Below are positions 36,979 to 45,711 of a DNA stretch of 64,000 nucleotides, in pieces (position 1 is the stretch's first letter; each line of letters opens with the position of its first letter). The notes beneath the pieces are model-generated. The model had not been told where the DNA came from. It did no database searches and worked only from the letters and a program-made list of their open reading frames with translations. A program made the position numbers and the translations under genes. The DNA is from Chloroflexota bacterium (GTDB taxonomy: Bacteria > Chloroflexota > Anaerolineae > Aggregatilineales > Phototrophicaceae): assembly GCA_026708115.1 (NCBI GenBank), contig JAPOVL010000013.1:310001-374000 (forward strand), written 5' to 3'.

Positions 36979-37071
36979 CTTTTTTAGTAAACCGCGATTT
37001 GCGGTAGCCAAGCAGGTTTATTATTTTGTGTGAGCGCGGTAGCCCAAATTCGCTGCCGCCGAGCGGCTGTG
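36979..37071 (+). repeat. Interspersed intergenic repeat, copy D
   Basis: TTTTTTAGTAAACCGCGATTTGCGG...GGTTTATTATTTTGTGTGAGCGCGGTAGCCCAAATTCGCTGCCGCCGAGCGGCTGT. Confidence 0.85.
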
Positions 37072-37103
37072 GTGAATTATTGAACTATGCTATACTCCCC
37101 ACC

Positions 37104-38402
37104 ATGCAAACCACTACCTACCAACCAACAGCCTTCCACCTGATGACCAAGCCGCGAGGCGCCATCTGCAACCTCGATTGCAAGTACTGCTACTTCCTCT
37201 CCAAAGAACGGCTCTATCCCAACAGCGAATTCCGCATGTCGGACAACCTGCTCGAGGAATACATCCGCCAGTACATCGACGCCCAGCAGGTGGATGACAT
37301 CAACTTCGCCTGGCAGGGCGGCGAACCGACCCTGATGGGCGTCGAGTTCTTTCGTCAGGCTGCTCGCTATCAGCAGAAGCACAAGCGACCGGGCATGCGT
37401 ATCACTAACGCCCTGCAGACCAATGCCGTCACCCTCGACGACGAATGGTGCCAATTCTTCGCCGAAAACGACTTCCTGCTCGGCGTCAGCCTCGACGGAC
37501 CGGCCGACGTGCACGATTTCTACCGGGTTGACAAAGGCGGCAAGCCGACCTTCCATCGTGTCATGGCGGGCATCGAATTGCTGCAAAAGCACGGCGCCGA
37601 ATACAATATTTTGACCACCGTGCACGCCGCCAACGAAGGGCAAGGAGAGCGTGTCTACAGATTCTTGCGCGACGAAGTCGGCACAAGATTCATGCAATTC
37701 ATCCCCATCGTCGAGCGCGACAACGAGACCGGCTATCAAGAAGGTGACCAAGTCACGGACCGCTCGATCAGCGCCGCCGGTTACGGTCAGTTCTTGATCG
37801 ATATGTATGAAGAATGGGTGCGGCGGGATGTCGGGCGCGTCTTCGTGCAGATCTTCGACATTGCGCTGGCGGCTTGGACGGGCGCGCCGCCCGGCCTCTG
37901 CATCTTCGACGAGACCTGTGGGCTGGCATTGGCGATGGAACATAACGGCGATGTTTATTCCTGCGATCACTATGTCGAGCCGGACTACAAGCTGGGCAAT
38001 ATCATGGATATACCGCTCAATGAAATCGTCGTTATGGAAGAGCAGCGCGCATTCGGCTTGGCCAAGCGCGATACTTTGCCGCAGTACTGCCTCGATTGCG
38101 AGGTCAAGTTCGTCTGCAACGGCGGCTGCCCCAAGAACCGTTTCATCAATGCACCCGACGGCGAACCGGGCTTGAATTACCTCTGCGCCGGTTATCGCGC
38201 CTTCTTTAATCACGTAGGTCCCACGATGAACTTCATGGCCCGCGAGTTGTCGCAGCGGCGTCCGCCATCCAATGTCATGATGATGATGGCGCGTCACGAT
38301 GCCGAGATGGGGGCGGCCTTCGCCAAGGCCGGGCGCAACGATCCCTGTCCCTGTGGCAGCGGCCTGAAGTTCAAGCGCTGTCACGGCCAGCGGCGAAAGT
38401 AG
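37104..38402 (+). CDS. Anaerobic sulfatase maturase-like radical SAM/SPASM protein with C-terminal SEC-C motif
   Basis: KPRGAICNLDCKYCYFLSKERLYP (CxxxCxxC), SPASM-like CxxC clusters, C-terminal RNDPCPCGSGLKFKRCHGQ. Confidence 0.93.
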   Translation: MQTTTYQPTAFHLMTKPRGAICNLDCKYCYFLSKERLYPNSEFRMSDNLLEEYIRQYIDAQQVDDINFAWQGGEPTLMGVEFFRQAARYQQKHKRPGMRITNALQTNAVTLDDEWCQFFAENDFLLGVSLDGPADVHDFYRVDKGGKPTFHRVMAGIELLQKHGAEYNILTTVHAANEGQGERVYRFLRDEVGTRFMQFIPIVERDNETGYQEGDQVTDRSISAAGYGQFLIDMYEEWVRRDVGRVFVQIFDIALAAWTGAPPGLCIFDETCGLALAMEHNGDVYSCDHYVEPDYKLGNIMDIPLNEIVVMEEQRAFGLAKRDTLPQYCLDCEVKFVCNGGCPKNRFINAPDGEPGLNYLCAGYRAFFNHVGPTMNFMARELSQRRPPSNVMMMMARHDAEMGAAFAKAGRNDPCPCGSGLKFKRCHGQRRK

Positions 38403-38464
38403 CCGACATTGATGAGGAACATATTGCGTTACAATGGAGGAGATTAAGCGCAGGAGACAAGCTC

Positions 38465-38869
38465 ATGGAAGAGCCGACTAGGGAACTGCAAGTGCCAGCC
38501 TCGATTTTTGAGCGTGCGGAAGCGATCGCCCGCGATTGCGAACGTTCGGCGGAATCTGTAATGCTGGACGCGCTGTCGCTTTATTTCTGTGAGTTGCCAG
38601 CAATGGAGTCGGAGCCGGAAGCGCTGCAGGCTCTGGCAGACGAGCAGCTCTGGGCCCTCGTGCATCGGCGGATCACGCCGAAACAAGACGCTCGCCTGCG
38701 CGAATTGCTAGATCTTGGCAATCAGGGACGGATTCACAGCCGGGATGAGGGCGAATTGGCTCGGTTGGTAGCATTGGTGGATCAGCAGATGGTGCTGCGA
38801 TCGAAGGCGCTTGTCCTGTTGCAGCGGCGGGGGCATGATATCGACCAGTATTTTGACTCCGCGATATAG
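38465..38869 (+). CDS. Hypothetical protein paired with downstream HNH nuclease
   Basis: 134-aa ORF ending 3 nt before the HNH ORF; TRELQVPASIFERAEAIARDCERSAESVMLDAL resembles an RHH-like N-terminus. Confidence 0.75.
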   Translation: MEEPTRELQVPASIFERAEAIARDCERSAESVMLDALSLYFCELPAMESEPEALQALADEQLWALVHRRITPKQDARLRELLDLGNQGRIHSRDEGELARLVALVDQQMVLRSKALVLLQRRGHDIDQYFDSAI

Positions 38870-38872
38870 CGG

Positions 38873-39298
38873 ATGTCGCGCGTAACCGCTGGCATCCGTC
38901 AGCAGGTCTACGAACGCGCCAGGAGACAGTGCGAATACTGCCAGACGCAGCAGAAGCTCGTCGTGACTATGCAGATCGACCACATTATTCCATTGGCGGC
39001 CGGCGGCGCGACAGCGATGGACAATCTGTGTCTTTCCTGCGTGAGTTGCAATAGCAACAAGCGCGACTTTCAGTTTAGGATTGATCCGGCTACTGGTACG
39101 CATGCGCGTCTCTTTCATCCGCGGACGCAGCGCTGGGCGACCCACTTTTGCTGGCGCGACGATGGTCTTTGCATAGTTGGCTTAACCGCGACCGGACGCG
39201 CGACGATTAACCGTCTGAGAATGAACGGCACGGCAATGCTAGAATCGCGCGGCGAATGGGTTGCAATGGGCAAACATCCACCAGTTTCAAGAAGCTGA
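38873..39298 (+). CDS. HNH endonuclease
   Basis: CEYCQTQQKLVVTMQIDHIIPLAAGGATAMDNLCLSCVSCNSNKRD. Confidence 0.93.
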   Translation: MSRVTAGIRQQVYERARRQCEYCQTQQKLVVTMQIDHIIPLAAGGATAMDNLCLSCVSCNSNKRDFQFRIDPATGTHARLFHPRTQRWATHFCWRDDGLCIVGLTATGRATINRLRMNGTAMLESRGEWVAMGKHPPVSRS

Positions 39299-39349
39299 CA
39301 GTCAAACTGCGTTTTACGTCAAGAGCAGGATATTCAGAAGGACTATCAC

Positions 39350-39736
39350 ATGCCAAAGCAAGTCGTATCAACCGAAAACGCGCCCGCCGCGGTTGGCGCC
39401 TATTCGCAAGGCATCATCGCCAATGGATTCGTCTTCACCGCCGGGCAAGTCCCCCTGATCCCCGGCACGTCGAACCTGGCTGAGGGGGGTATCGAAGCGC
39501 AGACGCGCCAGGTCATGAATAACATCAAAGGCGTACTGGAAGCCAGCGGCAGCAGCATGTCGGGCGTGGTCAAGACCACCGTGTTCCTGGCCGATATCAA
39601 CGACTTCGGCGCCTTCAACGCCGTCTACGGCCAGTACTTCGTGGGGGATCCGCCGGCGCGAACGACGGTGCAGGCTGGCGCTTTGCCCATCGGCGCTTTG
39701 ATCGAGGTCGAAGCGATCGCATTGCTGGAATCATAG
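39350..39736 (+). CDS. RidA family reactive intermediate/imine deaminase
   Basis: NAPAAVGAYSQGIIANGFVFTAGQVPLIPGT...NIKGVLEASGSSMSGVVKTTVFLADINDF...PPARTTVQAGALPIGALIEVEAIA. Confidence 0.95.
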   Translation: MPKQVVSTENAPAAVGAYSQGIIANGFVFTAGQVPLIPGTSNLAEGGIEAQTRQVMNNIKGVLEASGSSMSGVVKTTVFLADINDFGAFNAVYGQYFVGDPPARTTVQAGALPIGALIEVEAIALLES

Positions 39737-39812
39737 GCTAGGGATAGCGCTGGCCTTCTGATATACTCGAGTTGATCGATTTAGACAGTCTTTAACTGGC
39801 GGAAACCCTTCG

Positions 39813-40376
39813 ATGATTGATGTCAATCAACTGCGAAAAGGCGCCACCTTTACCCAAAATGGCAACCTCTACCGCGTGATGGAATATCGCCATCACAAAC
39901 CGGGTCGCGGCAAGGCGACCATCCGTGTCACCGTGCGAGACTTGCGCTCTGGCTCGACTACGGAAATGACCTTTAACTCCGGCGAGCGCGTGGAAGATAT
40001 CCGTGTCGAAGCCAGCAATGTGGAATACCTCTACGCCGATGACGATTTTGTCACCTTCATGAACACCGAGACCTACGAGCAGCCACAACTGAACCGCGCG
40101 ATTTTTGGCGATGATCTCAAATACATCAAGGACAGCATGGCCATTAAGCTCTTGAGTTTTGAGGGCGAGATCATTGATTACGAATTGCCCAAGACGATGG
40201 AATACCAGGTGGTCGAGGTCGAAGCGGCTGTGGCGGGCGATACGGCCAACAGTCCAACCAAGAAGATCAAACTGGAAAGCGGCTTCGAGGTCAATGCGCC
40301 TATGTTCATCAACGTGGGCGATGTGGTCAAGGTCAATATTGAAGACGAGGCATATGTCACGCGCGTCAGCAAGTAG
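39813..40376 (+). CDS. efp: Elongation factor P
   Basis: QLRKGATFTQNGNLYRVMEYRHHKPGRGKATIRVTVRDLRSGSTTEMTFNSGERVED...GFEVNAPMFINVGDVVKVNIEDEAYVTRV. Confidence 0.95.
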   Translation: MIDVNQLRKGATFTQNGNLYRVMEYRHHKPGRGKATIRVTVRDLRSGSTTEMTFNSGERVEDIRVEASNVEYLYADDDFVTFMNTETYEQPQLNRAIFGDDLKYIKDSMAIKLLSFEGEIIDYELPKTMEYQVVEVEAAVAGDTANSPTKKIKLESGFEVNAPMFINVGDVVKVNIEDEAYVTRVSK

Positions 40377-40377
40377 C

Positions 40378-41805
40378 TCAGGGGGACAAGCCCGGCGCGA
40401 TGACGCGGAACAGCAGGTAGATATCCAGGGGGAACAGGCACATCAGCGCGGCTGAGGTCAACCAGCGCGACGAGTCCCATCGGGCGAATATTCGCGCGCG
40501 CCAGGCATCAATCCCGGCCACCAGGCTCAGCGCGATTGGTATCAGCGCTGGAAAAAGATAGCGCCCCTGCCACTGCAAGAATTCGAGGTTGTAGTAGAAA
40601 AACGCCAGCAACACAATGAGGATCGCCGCAGTGAAGATGATTCTGATATGTCGGCGCGCGATCATGTCACTGTTTTCGGAAGCGGGCGATGTACGCGCAG
40701 CTAGCAAACTTCCCGACAATCCGGCTAGCGTCAAGAGCGCGAATCCGCGATAGATCCAACCTCCGAGTACGCTGTCCAGCGGCAGCGCCATCCAGCCGAA
40801 TTGTCCCCAGAAACTCTTGAAGCTCACAGCGATGAGTTGCCGCGCGTAGTTGATCCATCCATGCTTGTCGACATAATCTATCGTTCTCGGTTGGTCAGCC
40901 ACGACGGCGTCATGCGCCCCCAGACCCAGAAAATCAGGGAAACCGTAGGCGCTGATGTTGCGCAGCCACCATCCGCCTCCAATGACCAACGCGACTAATA
41001 CAAAGGCTGCAATACGTCCCGCCAATATGGAGATCGGTTTTTCCTGCTTGGTCCAAGCGAGCCATATCGCTAGCGGGAAAAGTAGAAGCAAAAAATAGAT
41101 CGTGATCTTGCACAGGATCACCAGGCCGGCAATCAGTCCCATTTGCCAGATCGGGACCCCATTCCCCTTTAGATAACGGATCATCCACAGCAATCCAAAA
41201 GCAACCAGGGCTTCCGCCAACGCGTCGTTGTTGACTGCGCTCATCATCGCCACGTGCTGCGGGAGGAAGGCCACAAGCGCCATCGCGCCCAGGGCGATCT
41301 GTGCTTGCCCGGGCAGTATGCGCTTGCCTATTGCGTAGGTGAGGCCCACCGTTATGGCTCCCAGCAAAACCGAAAACAGGCGAAGCGCGACCAGGCTACC
41401 ATTGCCGAGCTTGTAGACCAACGATGCCAGCAAGTAATAGAGCGGGGGGTGATGATCTTCGTATTGGATCGTGTAGAGACGCTCGAGCGCTTCCGGCGCG
41501 AATCTGGTTGACGTCAAATCTTGGAGGTAGTCGCTCTGCCAATCGCCGATCTCGACGCGCGGGCAGCAGCTATTTTCCGCCACTTGTCGTACATAGTTGT
41601 AATGCGCCGGCTCGTCAGGCGCTTGCCAGGGCGGTGTATAGACAGCGAAGAGCGCGCCGGCTATCAGATAACCCGCGAGGATGGTAAGGAATAGCGCGAC
41701 TTCGGGGCGGGGGCGGGTCATCACATGGTCCCAAGACATCAGCTTCGGCACCCGTGTATCATGGCACAAAGTCGGGTTTTTTCCACGCCAACTTGTCAGT
41801 GGCAA
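40378..41805 (-). CDS. Multi-pass GT-C/ArnT-like or DUF2142-like membrane glycosyltransferase
   Basis: Polytopic ORF with early acidic loop TPPWQAPDEPAHYNYV and DLTSTRFAPEALERLYTIQYEDHHPPLYYLL. Confidence 0.75.
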   Translation of the reverse strand: MPLTSWRGKNPTLCHDTRVPKLMSWDHVMTRPRPEVALFLTILAGYLIAGALFAVYTPPWQAPDEPAHYNYVRQVAENSCCPRVEIGDWQSDYLQDLTSTRFAPEALERLYTIQYEDHHPPLYYLLASLVYKLGNGSLVALRLFSVLLGAITVGLTYAIGKRILPGQAQIALGAMALVAFLPQHVAMMSAVNNDALAEALVAFGLLWMIRYLKGNGVPIWQMGLIAGLVILCKITIYFLLLLFPLAIWLAWTKQEKPISILAGRIAAFVLVALVIGGGWWLRNISAYGFPDFLGLGAHDAVVADQPRTIDYVDKHGWINYARQLIAVSFKSFWGQFGWMALPLDSVLGGWIYRGFALLTLAGLSGSLLAARTSPASENSDMIARRHIRIIFTAAILIVLLAFFYYNLEFLQWQGRYLFPALIPIALSLVAGIDAWRARIFARWDSSRWLTSAALMCLFPLDIYLLFRVIAPGLSP

Positions 41806-41871
41806 TGCGTATCCGCTTATGCATTTTGAGTTATACTAGGGCAAGTTAATCGCGGTAGACTCGAGGCGTCA

Positions 41872-42897
41872 ATGGTTGTAAACGGGATGAATGTCGTATC
41901 CATCGGCGGCGGTCTCGGCGCGGTCCAAGTGATGCAAGGCTTGAAGAGCCACACCGACCAATTGACCGGCATCATTGCTGTAACCGACACTGGACGGAGC
42001 ACCGGCATCGTCCGTGAATTCGCGCAAATCCCGGCGCCCGGGGATATTCGCAATGCCCTCGCCACGCTCAGCGCCGATGATGGCTCGCTACTGTCGCGGG
42101 TCATGCAGCATCGGATTGTGGCGCCCGGCGACCCCCAGCTTGATGGCATGGCATTCGGCAATCTTTTCATTGCGGCGCTGACACAAATGTCGGACAGTTT
42201 TGTCAAGGCGATACAACAGATCAGTGATTTTCTTGATGTCCAGGCCGACATCTTCCCGGTCACTGAAGAGAATACCCATATCTGCGCCGAGTTGATGGAC
42301 GGGACCATTGTCGAAGAAGAGTTTAACGTTCGCCAACTGGACAAGGCGGCCATCAAGCGTATCTTCGTCCAAAACCCTGAAGCGACAGTCTATCCGCCCT
42401 GTATTGACGCGCTGCGAATGGCCGACTTGATCACCATCGGACCAGGCAGCTTGTTCACAACTGTGATCGCTTGCCTCGCCTTCAAAGAGATCGCGCAGGC
42501 AATTCGTGATTCTTCGGCGCTAAAGGTTTATGTCTGCAATACCACGACCCAGCCCGGTCAAACCGATGGCTATACGCTCTCCGATCATGTCCAGCAGGTC
42601 ATTTCTTATCTCGGCATCGGCGTTCTTGATTATGTGGTGCTCAACTCGTCCGAACCAAGCCCGGAACTGATGGAATTATACGCGCGGGAACGGGTCGATG
42701 TGCTGCTGCCGACACCGCACGAGGTGCACAATATCTTGACGATGAATGTGACGCCGGTAATGGCCGATGTCGCCGATACGCGCTCCGGCAAGCGCGCGCT
42801 CTGGCAGAAGCAGGATACCATCCGCCACAATCCGGAACTGATCGCGGCTATCTTGCTCGACTTGATGAGCGAGCGGGCGGTCAAGACGGTGGGTTAA
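41872..42897 (+). CDS. yvcK: YvcK/CofD-like family protein (gluconeogenesis factor)
   Basis: VVSIGGGLGAVQVMQGLKSHTDQLTGIIAVTDTGRSTGIVRE...PAPGDIRNALATLS...ADLITIGPGSLFTTVIACL...TQPGQTDGYTLSDHV. Confidence 0.92.
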   Translation: MVVNGMNVVSIGGGLGAVQVMQGLKSHTDQLTGIIAVTDTGRSTGIVREFAQIPAPGDIRNALATLSADDGSLLSRVMQHRIVAPGDPQLDGMAFGNLFIAALTQMSDSFVKAIQQISDFLDVQADIFPVTEENTHICAELMDGTIVEEEFNVRQLDKAAIKRIFVQNPEATVYPPCIDALRMADLITIGPGSLFTTVIACLAFKEIAQAIRDSSALKVYVCNTTTQPGQTDGYTLSDHVQQVISYLGIGVLDYVVLNSSEPSPELMELYARERVDVLLPTPHEVHNILTMNVTPVMADVADTRSGKRALWQKQDTIRHNPELIAAILLDLMSERAVKTVG

Positions 42898-44324
42898 GCA
42901 GTCTCTTCGGGCAATTGCGCTTGACTTGTTGTTGACTCAAGCTGTAAATCGGTATTTTCTAGAAGGCCGTCTATATTGTTGAATCGACGATCTAATTCGC
43001 GAGTTCTTACACCTAGAAGCTCCTCGAATTTGTTGTTCGCTCTACTGATGTGATTGCCTAGTGTCGTCATCTCTTTGGTATATTCGCCCCACTGATTTCG
43101 AACTTCGTTTACGACAGCGACGATTTCTCGCGAACGCTGCTCGATAGTGAAGTTCATTGCGGCTTGTCGAATGACAGCTAACACAACATAAAGTGTAATC
43201 GGCGAGCACAAGATAACTTTATGTCTCAGTGCTGTATCAATTACTGATGCGCCTCGTTCATTAATGAACCGATAGATCTGCTCGTTGGGAATAAAAATAA
43301 GCACACAATCCACAGTCTGTGGATTGATATAGTCGCGCTTTGTGATATCAGTGACATGCTTTTCGATGTTTCGCAAGAAATTATCGCTATATTCGGTCCT
43401 TTCTTTGTCGTTTTCGGCTTCGATATACTTCATATAATTATCGATAGGAAACTTGCAGTCCATGTGAAGTGACAATTGATTTGGTAGCGGGAAGGTAAAG
43501 TCCGGGCGTGTGCCTGCTTCGATTGCGGACTGCTTGATGTAATTTACGCCCTCGACCATGCCCATTAACTGAAGAATGTCCTCGGCGATGCGCTCGCCCC
43601 ATTGTCCGCGCGCCTGATTGTCCGCCAGCGCCTTCTGCAAGGATGACGTAGTGTGTGTAAGGTTCTTAAGTTGATCATCTAAAGCGCCAAGTTTGCTTTC
43701 GCGTGCCTTTTCAAACTCATTTATTAGCATTTGCACCTTGCCCAGCTTTTCGTCCATTTCCGAGAGCCGGCGATTGATCAACAGTTCCTTTTCGTCAAGT
43801 TTGGCAATGTGCTCTTTGGTCTGCGTATCAGAACGCTCCTGCAACTGAGTCAAATGAACCATGTTTGATTTTTCCAGACTCTTCGCGGATTTCTCAATAG
43901 TTTCACTCACGTTCTTCTGGTTCTTATCGAGTTCAGTTGGCACAGTCTTCAAGGTGTTTGACATTGACTCTGAAATCTGCTGCAATTGCGTATCTATCAA
44001 CTCCTTCTTGCTGTCCAACTCTGTACTGTGGCGCTCCGTCTGATTGGCGAATTTATCATTGGCGAGGTTGAGGAAACTCTGCTGGCTCTGCTGCAAGGCT
44101 TCGGAGGATAGATTGCCGAAGCTGCTTTTCATCTCGTCCGACACGCCCTTGAACGACGATTGCTGCTCGTCCAAAGCCTGCTTGAAGGTCTTGCTCAGGT
44201 TCAAACGCGTCAGGAACACGAAGCCGACGCCGAATGCGAGACCCGCCGCCAAACCAATGAATAAGCTCAATCCGTCTAGATTCGCCAAGAGCGCAAATAA
44301 ATCATCCATGAAACGGTCTCCCAA
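42894..44324 (-). CDS. rmuC: DNA recombination protein RmuC
   Basis: N-terminal TM, coiled coil, then ARGQWGERIAEDILQLMGMVEGVNYIKQ...RPDFTFPLPNQLSLHMDCKFPIDNYMKY...VLIFIPNEQIYRFI. Confidence 0.93.
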   Translation of the reverse strand: MGDRFMDDLFALLANLDGLSLFIGLAAGLAFGVGFVFLTRLNLSKTFKQALDEQQSSFKGVSDEMKSSFGNLSSEALQQSQQSFLNLANDKFANQTERHSTELDSKKELIDTQLQQISESMSNTLKTVPTELDKNQKNVSETIEKSAKSLEKSNMVHLTQLQERSDTQTKEHIAKLDEKELLINRRLSEMDEKLGKVQMLINEFEKARESKLGALDDQLKNLTHTTSSLQKALADNQARGQWGERIAEDILQLMGMVEGVNYIKQSAIEAGTRPDFTFPLPNQLSLHMDCKFPIDNYMKYIEAENDKERTEYSDNFLRNIEKHVTDITKRDYINPQTVDCVLIFIPNEQIYRFINERGASVIDTALRHKVILCSPITLYVVLAVIRQAAMNFTIEQRSREIVAVVNEVRNQWGEYTKEMTTLGNHISRANNKFEELLGVRTRELDRRFNNIDGLLENTDLQLESTTSQAQLPEETA

Positions 44325-44427
44325 AGCAAGCTTGCAGCGGTCACTGCCGACGCAACTGGCTTGTCAGATTACGCAAGGTTCATTACGCTATCAACACAAA
44401 GTCAGGCTCTCCGAAACACGCCTGCCT

Positions 44428-44455
44428 TTGCGACCATAATCCCCCATGCTATAAT
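44428..44455 (+). promoter_or_regulatory. Candidate sigma70-type promoter of the sdh operon
   Basis: TTGCGA-16 nt-TATAAT with extended -10 (TGC TATAAT). Confidence 0.5.
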
Positions 44456-44528
44456 ACGCCCCGTTGCGTGTTTTGCCGAGACAATCATCTGCCCGTAAAC
44501 GATTTGCGGAAGAGAGAAAGGGCGTCAC

Positions 44529-45638
44529 TTGACTTCGCTTGTTTTGACTGTCAGAGAGACCCTCCGCTACCGCGGCGCGATCGGGCAGTGGAGTTGGGTC
44601 TTGCATCGCCTGACCGGCGTCGGTGTTGTGCTTTTCCTGGCGCTGCACGTGATTGATACCTCCTGGGCGGTCTTTTATCCCGCCTTATATGTCAAAGCGA
44701 TCGCCGCCTATCAGTCGCCGATTTTTACAATTGGTGAGTTTGGCCTGGTTTTTGCCGTGGTTTATCATGCCTTTAACGGGGTGCGCATCATCATCTTCGA
44801 TTACCGGCCCGAGCTTTGGCGCTATCAATCGAACGCGGCGGTGGCGGTCTTGATCGTGACTTTGCTGGTGCTGGCGCCGGTATTCCTGGGCATGGCCGGG
44901 CACGTAGTGGACTTCTACTTCACGGAGCACGCCATCGCTGGCGACAAGCTGCTGGACGTTGTCGTATTCTCCATCATCGAACAATTGCCCTTTATCGCCG
45001 GATTCGTCGGCGCTTTGGCGGCCGCAATCGTGCTGGCGGCGCTTTACGGTATGATCCGCGATGGCGGCTCGACCGTGCCCGGCAAATATCCGGAAGCGAG
45101 CCCGGTCGAGCGGTTCTGGTGGGCCTTCATGCGCCTCAGCGGCATTTTGATCCTGCCCCTCGTCTTTGGGCATCTGGCTTTGATGCACGTCGTGCAAGGC
45201 GTCTTTGATATCACGGCGGCGCAACAAGTGGCGGGTACGCTGCAAGAAAACGGCAGCATCGGCCCGGTGCCCACCGCGGTAGAATTCGTCTACCATCGTT
45301 GGACCTACACCGCCTGGGGCGTCTTCGTCTGGCGCGTCTATGATTTGTTCTTGCTGGTTTTGGTGACCTTGCATGGCTTCAATGGTTTGCGCTATGTTTT
45401 GACCGACTACACCAGCTTCCACCCCTTTGCTCGACGAATATCTACGGCGCTTTGCACGGTGATTGCGGCGGTCTTGTTGGCGGTTGGCGCGGCGGCGCTC
45501 TTTGTGCCCATCGAAAAAGACATTATAGGCGAAGCGCTGGCGGCGACAGCCGAAATCTACGAATTGCGCGGCGAGGAAGTGCCCGCGGAACTGGAAGCCT
45601 ATCTGACCGGCGCCGTCGAAGGCGGGGCCGAAGACTAA
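44529..45638 (+). CDS. sdhC: Succinate dehydrogenase membrane anchor, apparent SdhC-SdhD fusion
   Basis: 369 aa; SdhC-like WSWVLHRLTGVGVVLFLALHVIDT...VYHAFNGVRIIIFDY then SdhD-like MRLSGILILPLVFGHLALMHVVQG...LVTLHGFNGLRYVLTDY. Confidence 0.85.
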   Translation: MTSLVLTVRETLRYRGAIGQWSWVLHRLTGVGVVLFLALHVIDTSWAVFYPALYVKAIAAYQSPIFTIGEFGLVFAVVYHAFNGVRIIIFDYRPELWRYQSNAAVAVLIVTLLVLAPVFLGMAGHVVDFYFTEHAIAGDKLLDVVVFSIIEQLPFIAGFVGALAAAIVLAALYGMIRDGGSTVPGKYPEASPVERFWWAFMRLSGILILPLVFGHLALMHVVQGVFDITAAQQVAGTLQENGSIGPVPTAVEFVYHRWTYTAWGVFVWRVYDLFLLVLVTLHGFNGLRYVLTDYTSFHPFARRISTALCTVIAAVLLAVGAAALFVPIEKDIIGEALAATAEIYELRGEEVPAELEAYLTGAVEGGAED

Positions 45639-45711
45639 TGACTGAACTTGACGGGAAAGCGACTCTGCCAGCTGCGAGCGCGGCGCGGAGCGTCCCGCGC
45701 GGGAGCAATGG

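Noticed and set aside
37077-38384. 435-aa minus-strand ORF opposite the anSME gene
   Set aside because: Antisense shadow; radical SAM motifs are on the plus strand
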